This document shows positions 24,511 to 37,200 of a DNA stretch of 64,000 bases, piece after piece. Position 1 is the first letter of the stretch. Each line of letters starts with the position of its first letter. Origin of the DNA: Euptelea pleiosperma (Eukaryota > Streptophyta > Magnoliopsida > Ranunculales > Eupteleaceae); NCBI GenBank assembly GCA_035048495.1, contig CM068544.1:50245893-50309892 (forward strand). The letters are read 5' to 3'. The notes beneath the pieces are model-generated. The model saw only the letters and a program-made list of their open reading frames with translations, did no database searches and was not told the DNA's origin. Both the position numbers and the translations under genes were made by a program.

Positions 24511-24965
24511 CAGTGTGGATATTCAGATCTGTGTGAGATATTCATAATGTGTTGTAAGATAAGAATATCCATCTGGAAAAAGAAATATGGGAAAGCTAAC
24601 GTTCGATCCACTCTATCTCAATGCCACGTGGTACACTCTCTCGTGTCCACTAGTCTCATTAATGTTTTAGCGTATTACACACAAAAATCAGCCTGATTGG
24701 TGATTTCTAGCATGCTCGATGTCTCGGCAGATCCCCTTCTGGATCGTGTGATTTGGGTGGAGTTCCATGAACATTCAGGTCTATGGGTGGGTGTCGAGCC
24801 CATGATGAAAAAATAAATGCGCGCTCAAATACAATGGCTAGAACTCACTGATTGGGCTGGTTTTGGTGTGTGCATGAAATCACCAATCAAGCTGAATTAT
24901 GGTGTGTAAGGTCCATCAGGGGTTGGCCAAACATCATGAGGTCAACCGCCCCAAAAGAGTGGGTA

Positions 24966-25352
24966 AAACTTTGATGACGGGATCATGTCATCGTCCACAA
25001 TGACAGGGCACAATATGAGGCACGTGGCACACTTTTAGAGGACTGTGATTGTATGGATGCTTTTCCAATCCTAGGTGGACCTACAAACCAAAACTCAGCT
25101 TGATTAGTGATTTCAATCCTTTGGATCTTGCACCCCAAATAATGGTCAAAATAATGCTCAAATTTTCACGGTTATATTCAACCCATGAAAATAATTCCAA
25201 TCCAACGCCTAGAACTCACTAATCAGGCTGATTTTTTGGTTTTTAGGTCCACCTAGGGATTGGCCAAACATCCATACGGCCAGAGTCCTCTAAGAGTGTG
25301 CCACATGCCTCATATTGCACCTCGATGACAGGGCCCTATCATCAAATTTTAC
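24966..25352. mobile_element. Palindromic G-box MITE
   Basis: Outer arms GGCACAATATGAGGCACGTG and GTGCCACATGCCTCATATTG are inverted partners; inner arms are CCTAGGTGGACCTACAAACC and GTCCACCTAGGGATTGGCC. Ends near AAACTTTGATGACGGG and GGGCCCTATCATCAAATTTT. The preceding 24600-24960 holds further broken arms of the same family. Confidence 0.7.
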
Positions 25353-25703
25353 ACAAGGCATTATTGAGGAGGGTGGTGACTGGTGGATCAAACTTTGGTC
25401 CTTCACTCTGTCCATCCATATCCTCCATTTGACCCTACAAATCAAATAATTGTAAAATAATACGAAGTTCACAAAGTTTTATTATTATTATTTTTCGGTA
25501 GAACACAGGATTATTTCATTATTGGCAAAGAGGAAAGTGTTAGTCTCCTTCTGTTAACGTCACTATCCACAGCATCTCTATGTGCCACGTGATACACCCT
25601 GGAGACTGCTGATCGTATGGATGTTTGGGCCATCCTAAGGTGGACCTACAGTCAAAAAATCAACTCGATTGGTGATTTCTAGTCTTTGGATTATATGGGA
25701 TAA

Positions 25704-26073
25704 GGTCAGGATCGGGGGACAACAAATTTTACAACAAAAAAATTGGCGCGGCCTAATGTATAAATTTTAAGTATTTGAGTTAGATGATTTTTGGCGAGGA
25801 TGGTCTCTATGGTGAAGAGATTATCCTCACAAAAACTCAAAACTCAAATCATTATGATATTCTAGACTGGTTTAGAGGTTGAAGAATTATGGACAGTTTA
25901 TTTTTACCCTTAGCTTGAAGACCACACTTGATGGGGTTAGAAATTTCAGAATAGGCTGATTTTTTGTAGGGATGACCTCATCAAAAATCAGCCATTGATT
26001 CATCTTCCATGTGGGTACACCAAAATTATTGTAAAAAATGTCGTATAAAACTGTTGTCCCCCCAATCCTGACC
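25704..26073. mobile_element. GGTCAGGATC-ended MITE, copy B
   Basis: Left end GGTCAGGATCGGGGGACAAC, right end read inverted GGTCAGGATTGGGGGGACAA, an almost perfect terminal inverted repeat. Similar throughout to 20186-20568 (GATGGGGTTAGAAATTTCA, CATCTTCCATGTGGGTAC). Confidence 0.8.
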
Positions 26074-26354
26074 ATATATATATATATATACTAAGGAGAT
26101 GCCACGTGTGATGCACGTGCACCTTACGCTTGGTAGCACCTTACACGTGGCAAACCTTTAGAGACCACTGACCCTATAGATATTTTGCCTATACCTAGTT
26201 GGACCTACATACCAAAATTCATTGGACAAACAAACTTAGCAAGACATAAAAGATGAACTCATCAGTGGAGATACATTAAAATAACAGTTTTCTTAAGGTA
26301 ATTAGATGCTCCATGTTCGGTTAAAACCTCACTGCTTCAATTGCAAAAGATGAA

Positions 26355-26627
26355 GAATCAAATAACAGAAATAACGAATAAAACGGAAAAAGTGGAAAAA
26401 AATGGCACTGAAATTCAAATTTTGAATTTTGAAATTTGAATTTCTAAAATAGAAAATAATGAAAAAAATGGCTGTTCTTTTTTTTTTTTTTTTATTTTTC
26501 AGAAAATAACAGGTCGTTATTTCTGTTATGACGGAATATAACGGCCGTTATTTTATTGGGAGTTTTAACGGTACATAATGTAACGGGGGGAGGTCCGAAT
26601 CCATTATAACGGCCATTTTTTAGACCA
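26355..26627. mobile_element. hAT-like MITE, ATAACGG family, left-truncated
   Basis: Has the family interior (AATAACAG, GAAATTCAAATTTTGAATTT, poly-T) and the right end AACGGCCATTTTTTAGACCA, but the left end is missing. Confidence 0.6.
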
Positions 26628-26944
26628 TGGCTTTTATCTCAAAAAGATTGAATAACCTTACTACAACTGACAACTCAACGCATGTGTGAGTAGATAATGT
26701 AATGCATGATTGTGTCCAATAGACACAAAATTGGAAGACCCAAGGGTTTCACCTTTTAAGGCCAACTCTCATCTTTATATAGTCAAAGATCTCTACACTC
26801 CTAAATAGTGGTGGAGCCAAAGGGGGGTGAGGTGCCCACCCTCTATTTTGAATTTTTGCACATCCCAAAGTGGTCTAGGGTTTGAGCCAATGCAACACTA
26901 TTACCATGCCCACCCATCAACTTCCATGTTTGGCCCATCCCTAG

Positions 26945-27245
26945 GTGGACCACTATTTGCCACATGCAACACTCTTAGAGACCACTGACTGTGTGGATGT
27001 TTGCCCATCCCTAGGTGGACCTATATACCAAAAATGAGTCATTTGTGTTTTCTAACATATGGATCGAAGTACCCCAAATTATGTTTGAATCCAACAGGTT
27101 GAAAATATTCCTATGAAAAAGAGAAATTCAATGGTTAGAAATCATTGATCGGGTTGGTTTGGTCTATGGGTCCATTTAGGGATGGGCCAACCATCCATAC
27201 AGTCATTGGTCTCTAAGAGTGTACCATGTGGCCCATACTATGGTC
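26945..27245. mobile_element. Palindromic MITE, diverged
   Basis: Left arm GCAACACTCTTAGAGACCAC and right arm TGGTCTCTAAGAGTGTACCA pair over more than 100 bp with GTGTGGATGTTTGCCC/GGGCCAACCATCCATAC. The G-box is decayed to CCACATGC and CCATGTGG. A partial left arm of the same family lies at 26098-26222. Confidence 0.6.
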
Positions 27246-27947
27246 AGTCATCAATGTTGATGATCGATGTGCCTCACCACATATTTACTCAAAAAAATCG
27301 ACTCTCAGTGTGGGAGATTAATTAAAATTTTGATGGGCTTTAATTGCCCATTTATATAAGAGGTAATTCTGTCAATTAAAAAAGAGCATCAGTTGTTATC
27401 GACATTGTCGATTGACTGTCGCTTGCCACTTTACCCACCCTAGAACAAAATCCTCGCTCAGCTACTGCTCCCAAACAATATAGGACTAATAGTCTTTTCA
27501 AAATTGATTTCAAAGTATATAAGTACTTTTAATTTTCCTCCAAAATTTTTAATTCAAAATCCTTTCTAAAAATTGGTAAAAATAAAACAATAATGACAAA
27601 GGTTCTAGACTAAAAACTCTTTAAAATACTTTTTTTTTTTAAAAGCAGTAAGTAGAACAAAAATAATGTTAAGTTATAGGTTCAAAACTCCTTAAACTTT
27701 TACTTTGGATATTTATTCTAATTACCAGAAATCATCTATCGAGCTGATTTTTGGTCTGTATGTCTACAAAAAGTAGGGCTTTATCCGTACAGTCAGTGGT
27801 CTCTAAGAGCACGCATCTCCAATCGTTTGTCTAGCTCAACAACCATTTCACCCAAAATGCTTAGCCATGTTAGCAAGCCCCTCCAATTGTTGGTTAGGCC
27901 CATTTTGAGTATGAGAATAGAACAAAGATAAAATATAATTTAATAAA

Positions 27948-28762
27948 GGGTCGGGCTCCGTTGATTGATCTAAAATGATAGATAAAATGACAGGGACACA
28001 ATTAAAGTCACGTGGCACACTCTTACAGGATTCTGACTGTATGGATGTTTGTCCTATCCAATGGTGGACCCAAGGTTTAAAGGAGGCCGTTTTAACGGTT
28101 AAAGGGACTGGGGCCGTTACCGTTTAAACGGCCGTTAAAACGGATTGAAACGGTCAGGCAAAAATAGAAAAAAATGAGATTTAACGGAATAAACGGATTT
28201 TATCGGAAAAAATGGGGCTGAAATTCAAATTTTGAAATTTAAAAATTAAAAAAAAAATGAAATTTAACTGATTTTAACAAAAACTAAACGAAATTAAACG
28301 GATTTAATGGCCTTTTTTTTCACAATTTTTTTTTAAAATTAAATGACTGTTTAAACGATTTTAATGGCCGTTAAAACAAAAAAAATGGCCGTTTTTTCAA
28401 AACCGATAAAATGTGTTTAAACAGTTTTAACGGAAACGGGCTTGGGGCGTTACCGTTTAAACAACCGTTTTTAAAACCATGGGTGGACCTACAAACCAAA
28501 AATCAGCCTGATTAGCAATTTATAGGCTTTGGATTGTACTTATTTTCATGGTCTGATCTCAACTGTGGGAATTTGAGCAGTATTTGAGGTACAAAGATGT
28601 AACACTTAGAAATCACTAATTAGGCTGATTTTTGGTTTGTAGGTCTACCATGGGATAGGACAAACATCATACGGTCAGAGTCCTATAACAATGTGCCACG
28701 TGGCTTATATTGTGTCTTTGTCAGTTTATCTGTCATTTTAGATCTGTCAACGGAGCCGAACC
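27948..28762. mobile_element. Palindromic G-box MITE interrupted by a hAT-like MITE
   Basis: Terminal inverted repeats GGGTCGGGCTCCGTTGATTG and, from the right, GGTTCGGCTCCGTTGACAG continue into GATCTAAAATGA on both sides, over 45 bp. Flank TTAATAAA is repeated at 27940-27947 and 28763-28770. GTCACGTGGC and GCCACGTGGC sit inside the two ends. A second MITE (28071-28481) splits the left arm. Confidence 0.8.
28071..28481. mobile_element. hAT-like MITE, TTTAAACGG family, nested
   Basis: Begins CAAGGTTTAAAGGAGGCCG and ends TTTTTAAAACCATG. The host word GGTGGACC is duplicated exactly at 28063-28070 and 28482-28489, proving insertion into the palindromic MITE. Confidence 0.88.
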
Positions 28763-28950
28763 TTAATAAATATATTTTATGAAATAGCCGTTAGAAATAA
28801 GGCAATGCGACAAAGTTGTAAATGACGTGTAAGTAATTTAAGAAACCACGTGAAATTGTTAGAAATAGATAAGTCAAAATGTACTTTTTGGAGAGTGAAC
28901 AGTGCACGATTGGATATATACGCTGTCGCGTCATTGACAGAAGGTGGCCG

Positions 28951-29110
28951 GGCTTGTCAGATAGAAATAGAAGTAGAAGTGTTTCTATGGTCGAAATGGA
29001 TATCGATGCCGTTATGTTACTCTGTGAAGGTGGGCTTGTCCGATGGAAACACAAGGTGAAGTGTTTCCATGGTCGAAATGGATATGGATGTCGTTATGTT
29101 ACTCTGCCGG
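28951..29110. repeat. Two tandem units of about 82 bp
   Basis: GGCTTGTC(A/C)GAT starts units at 28951 and 29033; both contain TATGGTCGAAATGGATAT or its CATGG variant and GTTATGTTACTCTG. The surrounding 102-codon frame (28879-29187) has no domain I recognise. Confidence 0.75.
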
Positions 29111-29221
29111 GTCACAAGACTCGCAACCGGTCGAGCATTTTGGTTTCAATTTATAAAGGGCTCAAGTCGAGGTCATCTCAGCCCTAAAGCCACCATAATC
29201 CAATATTTTTATATCAAATAG

Positions 29222-29575
29222 CGTAAAACTTGGCTCACCCCGTTGATCGTCCACGTGTCACATTCACAGAGGACTATATGACCGTATGGATGTATAGCCA
29301 ATCCAAAAGTGGACCTACTAACAAAATATCAGCCTGATTAGTGATTTCAAACTTTTGGATCTTTGTACCCAAATAATGGTCAGTCTGGTCAAATTCCCCA
29401 GGTTAAAATCAACTCATTAAAATGACTCCAATCGAATGCTTAGAAATCACTAATCCACTTAGGGATTGGCCAAACATCCATACGGTCACTGTCCTCTGAA
29501 ATGTGCCACGTGGCTCATATTGTGGGCAGTAAGCAGCTTCGCTGACCAATGACGGTCAGCCAAGTTTTACACGTG
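29222..29575. mobile_element. Palindromic G-box MITE
   Basis: Left arm has GTCCACGTGTCACATTC and ACCGTATGGATG; right arm has GGCCAAACATCCATACGG, then GTGCCACGTGGCTCATATTG. Part of the right inner arm is deleted. Confidence 0.7.
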
Positions 29576-30760
29576 TGAATGCCGAGTTTGAAACAGTACT
29601 GGTCAATCAGAATGACTTGGATAAGGTTCGGGTACGAATTCTAGATCCAGCAGTAAAGGCAACGTGTTATCGCACACACACTAAGAAGAGAGTACCATTC
29701 TCATAATTAAACGGTGATTGTTGGGGACACGTTATGCCATGCCTTTCTCGTTACGGTCCATAAGGGCGTGCGCTGTACACATGGAGTGCACGGTGCACAC
29801 GAGGGTGTTAACGTGGGTTGGGTTAAGGGATTCGGGTACGTGTCAGACATTTTGGGTGGGGGTGGGGGTGGGGGTGGGGAGAGTTTGAAGTCTCCCTGGG
29901 GCCAGCCAGCGAATAAAGACATGTTTTTAAATTAAAAAACAAGAGAGGTAGAGGTTGTTGTGGGCGGTGACTCTTGTCCTAATCCTATAAATAGATTTGT
30001 TTTTTAATTAGGATGAAGATAAGCTGATCTTCTGTCGTTAGTATAAAACAAAATCTCTTTTTGTAAATCTATCATCTATGTAATAAGAAACCGTAGCCGT
30101 ACGCTTAAGGCTTAGGATAACTTAGCTTTGACTTTTTGAGTTTCATGTGCGAACCGCGAGAACTGGATGTGCGGCAAGTGCCTGATTGGCAGAGGCGTAG
30201 GATAAAAGTCCATAGGTAGGAAAGTAGTTTAACTTACGCCGTTTCGATTAATTTTTTTTGGGTTATCGCCAGTGTGATTGTGATTGGTGGGCGGAAGAAT
30301 TCAAATAAATTGTGTAAAAACAAGATCACGTCTCTCGTCTAGCGTTGTACATCTGTCTCTTCCTTATTTGTCAAAACCTTAGAAGCATCTAGAGTACAGC
30401 TCTATGCCACGTATGAGACATGGGAAAGGAATTGGATAACGACGCATAAAAGGCAAGATGGTGTGCAGCATGTATGGTGCGGGGTGCGGGTGGTGCCTTG
30501 CTGTCACGCTCTAAAATGGAGCCCATTTTATGCTCATGGGGGCACTTGTCAGGTGGCCATGGCCCAAGAAATATATATTGATCCCTTCCATTTGAATTGG
30601 AGCGCCTTTTTGGACTGAGTTGAATGATCCTCATGAATGGAGGCACAATTAATGGGATGGTGGTGTTTGTACTTTGGAGTCTGCATCGTCTTCTATTTCC
30701 TACCCCTACCTTCAAATATGAGTATCTCCACAGTTTTATGAATGAGATTTTTGAAAGGCT
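29576..30760. other. Intergenic, no gene seen
   Basis: Holds a G-rich tract (29854-29879) and a GC-balanced stretch at 30070-30250 with conserved-looking words (GTGCGAACCGCGAGAACTGG, GATTGGCAGAGGCGTAGG) that I cannot identify. No domain in the open frames. Confidence 0.4.
29854..29879 (+). repeat. G-rich tract with quadruplex-forming pattern
   Basis: Five runs of three to five G separated by single T (GGGTGGGGGT pattern). It meets the usual G3+N1-7 definition of a potential G-quadruplex on the + strand. Confidence 0.85.
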
Positions 30761-30765
30761 AAGGC

Positions 30766-31110
30766 AAGGTTTTAAATGGACCATTGTAACAGTATAATAG
30801 ATAGGGAGCTATTGTTATTTCCGCTATAATAATATCTTGATATTTTAACAATAATAGAGGAAAATCTATACAACAAAACAAGGAAGTTATCTTATCTCTT
30901 ATCTTATCTGCTTCATAAGATAAAAAGTGGTTGAGATCAAATCCATCCATCTAATGTGGACGGTTAGATTTCAGCCACTCAATACCCTTGATTTGACTTT
31001 GTATTGAGAACTTGAAATTTTGAATTTAGCGCCATTATTATTTTCATTTTTCATTTTTGCCCGTGCGTTAGCATTACGGTAACACCCCCAGTCCGTTATA
31101 CCATTTGAGT
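30766..31110. mobile_element. hAT-like MITE remnant, ATAACGG family
   Basis: Left end AAGGTTTTAAATGGACCATT and right-end words TTGAATTTAGCGCCATTATT, GGTAACACCCCCAGTCCGTT are typical; the middle is replaced by unrelated AT-rich sequence. Confidence 0.5.
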
Positions 31111-33229
31111 GCCAGCACCCAAATTTTGCAAACGCTTAGGTTGGAGAGTGCCGTAGGCACAGGTCATTTACTAGTAAGGAACAAAAATGAAAATGAACAG
31201 AACATAATGATAAATAATCAAATAAAATATTTTATGTAGATAGTGAACCTGCTAAATAGGTCTCCCGATTCCTTTCCCCATGACTAATGACGTGGCAACC
31301 TTCCAGGCATTATCCTATTGTTTATTTAAAAATAACCCCATAAAAATGTACTTTAAAGAAGTCTCAAGGGCTATTTGGAAATCTCATTTAGAGGGTAGCA
31401 ATGATCCGATCCAACCCAAGGTTTTAACTTCTAAATTTCGTCCGAAATAGATACACAAAGAAGTCTAAAATTTCGAGTAAGTATTCAATTTATATAGAAA
31501 ACGACACAATAAAAATCTTTTTCTCATTAATTAAGGTATAAATTAAGATTTCTTTATCTTAGGGATTGTAGAGAGAGTGAGAGAGAGATAATATTTTGTT
31601 CTTATAAATAAGAAATTTTATATAACCATACCATTAAGCATACATTATTTTTTCCAGGATTTTATGGAAATTTCGATTTCGATCTGGGCCGAAACCCAGA
31701 TGAAATCAAAATTTTAATCCTTAATCCAACTAATAATTTTTGAATGCTAAGCAGAGAAACAACACATATCAGGTATCTGGCTTGGACCCACTGCTACCCA
31801 CATTGTGTGGGCTTTAGCAATCACATATCAGGTGTACTGGGGAGGAGCATCCCCTCATGTGATGAAGATATCTGTCTATTCGTTCATGTCCTCCTTGAAT
31901 CGATCTGACATACCATTAATAAAAAAAAAAAAAAAAAAAAAGGAACTACATAGAACCGTGAACAACGTTATTTTCTATGCTTCAAACAAATGTACAAGTG
32001 GTCAATATTTGTTATCAGGGATTTGTTTGTTTAGTTGGGACAACAGTGTTAACGGTTATGATTATTAAAACAATAACCATTCTGTTAATTATTCAATTAT
32101 TTTGTAGTCTATTGTCATTTTTCTCCAATGTTCATAGTAGAATGCATATTGGGCACTTTCCTTGTTATATTTTGTCATCTAAAATGCAAATAAATAATAT
32201 AGGTTCTCAATGGGCTGGGCTTGAGGCAGGCCGAAGGCAGCCCAATCATTTCCCTTAACCTAAGGCCCAGGTTCCATCTGGACATTGGCAAAACCACTAA
32301 GGCCCAGGGCCAGCCTCTGACAAGCTTAGGAAACAAAAACAGGCTGGACCCAGCCTGCCCACAGTGAATTGGACATAAAAATAGTAGCTGTATTCTAAAG
32401 TAATTTATCTACAATATATTTTTTTGGTCATTATTGGTAACTGACTTGCCCAAGCATTTGGGATCAGCAATATGAATCTTGCACCTCCCTTCAATTCTAT
32501 GTTTAAAATACAGTCTTCGTATATGTTCTGACTATGTCAATTCACTTCCTTTTTGGCCTTCTAATCATTCTTTTAGAGCGTTCAACCTGCGCCAAAGTGC
32601 TCTTCGTTGGTGCCATCAGGATTTTCATTATACATGCCCAAATCGTCTCAATCAACTTTCCATTATTTCATATCGTATTAAGGCCTTACTAGTGAAGCTG
32701 TCATTGGCCTGGGCTGTCCAAGAAGCTATAGGCCCTGGCCTTAGGCATAGGTCCTTACTGTTAAGTCCATTATCTAAATGGGCTGGTAGTTTTCTAGTGT
32801 CCTGGGCGACGGACCATTATACATGAAATACAAATAATCTGGACCCAAGTCCAATATCATAGATTGCAGGCCAGGGGCCGTGCAGGACTTGGACGCAAGC
32901 CATCTGTATTTCATGTATGGGCTCAGCAAACTAAAATACACTGAGCACGTTAAGATGGGTTTTAAATCTGAGCCCAAGTCTGAACCACGGGCCTAGGCCC
33001 AAAAAGTCGACCACCGCGTTAACACAAGGCATACACAGGATTTGAACCCATACGAGGGAATTTGACTCTCAAACCAATCAGTCAACCTCGATCTTAGATG
33101 ACAACTTGTCCCAATTGAATGTTACGATATACCCAATCTATTACATTCGTTTAGAGACAATGATGTCATAGTCCTAGCCATAAAGTTAATCACCTCAATG
33201 CAAACAACTAGACATGAGAATAATTACAT
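31111..33229. other. Intergenic, no gene seen
   Basis: Contains poly-A at 31921-31941, GGCCCAGG-rich sequence at 32210-32360, and a hairpin at 32819-32918 (ACATGAAATACA mirrored by GTATTTCATGT). At 33020-33090 the minus strand has GGGTTCAAATCCTGTG, a Pol III B-box-like word, probably from a SINE head. The 115-codon frame at 32479 has no recognisable domain. Confidence 0.45.
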
Positions 33230-33239
33230 CATAAAAAAT

Positions 33240-33630
33240 ATGCTCCAGTTACCGCCCTAAAATGACAGGCTCTGGTTACAGGACACAATATGAGCCACGT
33301 GGCACACTCTTAGAGGATTCTGCCCGTATGGATGTTTGGCCAATCCCTAGGTGGACCTACAAACCAAATATCAGACTGATTAGTGATTTCTAGGCGTTGG
33401 ATCTTTGCACCTCAAAAACTACTCAAACTCCCACAGTTGAGATTAACCCATGAACATAAGTCCAATCCAACGCCTATAAATCACTAGTGAGGCTGATTTT
33501 TGGTTTGTAGATCCACTAGGGATTGGCCAAACATCCATACGGTCAGAGTCCTCTATGAGTGTACCACGTGGCTCATATAATGTCCTGTAGCCGGAGCCTG
33601 TCATTTTAGGGCGGTGACTGGAGCCTGAGC
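33240..33630. mobile_element. Palindromic G-box MITE, best-preserved copy
   Basis: Left end GCTCCAGTTACCGCCCTAAA, right end inverted GCTCCAGTCACCGCCCTAAA; the arms pair for about 150 bp each and include GAGCCACGTGGCACACTC and ACCACGTGGCTCATATAATG. The flank CATAAAAAAT is repeated at 33230-33239 and 33631-33640, a 9-10 bp target duplication as made by Mutator-like transposases. No coding sequence. Confidence 0.85.
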
Positions 33631-34297
33631 CATAAAAAATTTACAACATACCATTCTAACACCCAACAGCTTGTTTCATCCTTTCTTCGTCTCAAGACTG
33701 TCAGAGATGTATGTTAGACAATCTAGATAAAGGTCTAGGTACGTCAGAATGTACACCGTGTTTAGAGCACTACCATTTGTAGAGACACAGGTCTCTATAA
33801 CAGGAATCTTATATCGCCTGTTTACCTTTTAACATGATTTGCAAATCAACCTTTGATTGTTGTCACAGTTACGATTAAAGACTTCAACTGTCCAAGAGAA
33901 TATCAACATAGAGCTGCATAAATTATTTCCAAGTTACTGAGCTGTTATTGCTGATTAATAGTCCGTACACAGTTCAAGGGACCAACATTCTAGTGTTACG
34001 AGTTCAGAAGATTTGCATGTTGGCAAAATGAACCCAAGCCATAGCTGCCACAGTTTACATGTAGTGGCCATTTACTACTATACCACCTAATATTCTACTC
34101 TAAACATTGGCATAGGGTGCATGAACCAATAAGAGGAACAAGATAAACCTAAACTCGAGCTTAGCAATAGTACTTCAAAAAGTTGGGACAGAGTGATCTT
34201 CGGAGAACATACCTCGAGTACAAGCTCTAAAAAATTGACCTATTTTTCTACAAATGTACATAAATAAAAAGCCTACCTCATCCTCTTAAAGAAAATC

Positions 34298-37200
34298 TTA
34301 GGGCGAGGAGATGGCCTGGAGCTTGGCTAGGTGCGCTTGGCGACGTCCCAAATGAATTGCTGTAATTATCCATAAGAAACATACCTGAAATAACATGAAC
34401 AGATGCAAAATAGTCTGATTCTTCACTAGCCATGCAACAAATATTACACAGTTGACCTTCCAAAGGAATAAATTAGAAAGGTGAAGTATTGGTAACAAAT
34501 ACTGATGAACTAATGAGACTTCAATACCATCTAAGACACATTCAGGCAGTGTTGGATTTAGCCCACTTTAGGTGACATTACCATTATGGAGAAAAATGTG
34601 ATGTGATATAAGATGGGGTGAATTTAGCACCATCATATAATGAATTGGACAGGATTGAAGCAACGAATACAGGTCACCCATATTAGTGCGCAACCAATCA
34701 GCTCTATTAAAGAAAGGAAAAGTTTATTTATACGTACAGGCAAGGCATAAAGAGGGACAGCTGATATTCTCTTATCAAGAGTGCTGAACAGCAGCTTGTA
34801 TAATCCTGCAGCTGTAGCATCTCCAAGCCTTTGAACAATTACATCTATGCATACCTGCAGCAGCATAATATTTTTTTGCTTAAATGTGCATACTTTATTA
34901 TCTAATTTTTATTTTATTTTTTGGTAGCCTTGGATTGAAAATAATAATCTCACATCATGCCTTAAGAGGTCCAAACCCTTTTTGAAGACTGAATGTTGAA
35001 CTTGACAAACAAAGATATCTGTCCCTAAACTGACAGCAGCTTTTCATTCTTTGGCATTTTAAACAATGAAGAAAGGATAACATCTAGTTGATCAAGCGGA
35101 TCTTACCTTAGCTTTATACTTCTCATCCTGTGAGACAACAGTGAATAGGAGTTCCCTTCCAGGTCTGGTTAGAACATATGTGACCACCTGCAAAGCAATA
35201 AAGGAAAAACTGATCAGATCCACTCAATATTGCCATTTGAGTCTTGGCCCTTAATTGAATTTTCTCCCTAGACCAGTTGAATTTCCCTTTGAGAGAACCC
35301 AAAGGAGAACTGATATTAAATCTCCCCCAAAAGCAAACTTATTCTGACAAATGAGTAATAACCAATCAAGAGGTATATCATAAAACACGCAACTGAACAG
35401 TTTTATAAGACAAACCTTTCGCAGGGTCTCAGAGACAGCCACCACAATCCAGGTTGGCCATACAGCAATAGCAACCATATTTGAAAATGCAACAAATGGA
35501 GCTGAACAAATAGCTGTAGTAATCCCAGCAACAGTAAGGATCCGCCCCTGTACTAGGTTGAAAAAAGAGAAGGAACTTGGTTAAAATAGAGAATTGGGAT
35601 CATAAAATTATGTAACCAAATCCTCATGATACGATACCGACCCTAGGAATGGAACCACTTGAAAAAATCTGACTGTCCCATCTATGAGAATGATTAGATC
35701 CCCACATTTTGATTACAAATTAAGTTGAATGACAAACTCCATCCTACCGAATTCCTATATAGTATATACACTGCAAGTTATGACATCCAGATACTTCAAC
35801 ATGCCCAGCATACCCACATCCTCATGATATGATATCGACCCTAGTACCGGATATTGGGTGTATATTTCTTCCTATTACTTACTTCCTATTTTACTAGTGA
35901 TTATTTTCTTAATTCATGACAATTTCTTCATTTTATTTTGTCAAGAAAAAAATATATAAATAGTATATTGTAACAAATATTACTGAAAAATCTTCTTAAA
36001 CTTAGAAGTGTCATGACATTTGGCGTGATGTCAAAATTAACATAGCTTAAGAAAACTAAAAATTAAAGCATGGTATGGACAAAATGGATGGGATAAAAAT
36101 ATCCATATTCATGCAATTTTGAGAAATGAAGAGTTGTATCCCCATTTCTTGTACCAGTGTCCATAATATGTGTATCTGGGCATCATAAATTGCAAGTGCA
36201 TGGAGCTAGACTATGGATCCACCAGAAGGCTAAAAATAAAGTTTCTCATAAATATGTCAGTGATTTGCTTTCATTAAGGCTTTCACAGGTGATTTTTTGC
36301 TAAGTTTCCTGCGGATGGACAAGCATGGAGGCTCAGAGCCGGAGGTGCAGGAATACATTGATGTTTCCAAAAATCCAAAACAGATATGAATACAAGTATC
36401 CCATCCAAAATGTTAATACCATGCTTTTAAGTTCTATCAAGCTCAGTGACATGTTTAATCTATAAAACAAACTCATTGAAACTTTTTATATTTGGAGAAT
36501 CTTTAAAACAAGATTCTTTAAAGATATCATTTATGTATTCCTATTGAAAATAAAAAGAAAATTTTGTTTGGACTTCAGAAAATAATCAATTATGCAGCAG
36601 GAAAATATTGTATCCAAAGAGAATACTTCAAGTATTCTGTACCATTTTCAGTATTGCATAAGTGTAAATATGGGAATGCTAAGGAAGTGGAAGCATATCG
36701 TCTCCAAAGTTTTGAGTTTTCTATGGCTGATCTTTTCGATCTCTCTGGCTGATCTTGTTTCCTCTTTCTTTTGCCCCTTTAATGCATTCTATAATTATCA
36801 ATATATATATATATGGGCTGGGATACGTTGACTCATGCTATTCTTTCTAATAGATTACTAATGGATGTGGGGCCCGCATGTAGATGAGTTAAGAGCTGAT
36901 TTTTGGTGAGGATGATCTCCTCACCATGGAGATCATCCTCACCAAAAATCAGTAATTTTTAAAACTTATAACCCTATCAAATATGGACCTAAATTTAACG
37001 GTTAAAATAGATGGTCCAAATTTTTTCAATTTGCAATCCACTTTTCACAAAGCTGCAAATGTTGGAATGAGCTGATTTTTTGTGTGGTTGATATCCATGT
37101 TGAGAAGAATACCGTCACCAAAAATTAGCCATTAACTCATTTGCATGTGGGTCCAACGTCCATTAGTCATTCTATTAGTAAGAATAGCATGCGTCATTTT

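Noticed and set aside
29707..29935. Two opposite open frames with poly-Gly or poly-Pro
   Set aside because: Both are created by the (GGGGGT)n tract and show no family features.
32479..32826. 115-codon + strand open frame
   Set aside because: No domain, GGCCCAGG-rich repetitive surroundings and no splice-compatible neighbours.
33006..33100. tRNA gene on the minus strand (GGGTTCAAATCCTGTG)
   Set aside because: Only the B-box-like part is convincing; I found no pairing acceptor stem or proper anticodon arm, so a SINE remnant is more likely.
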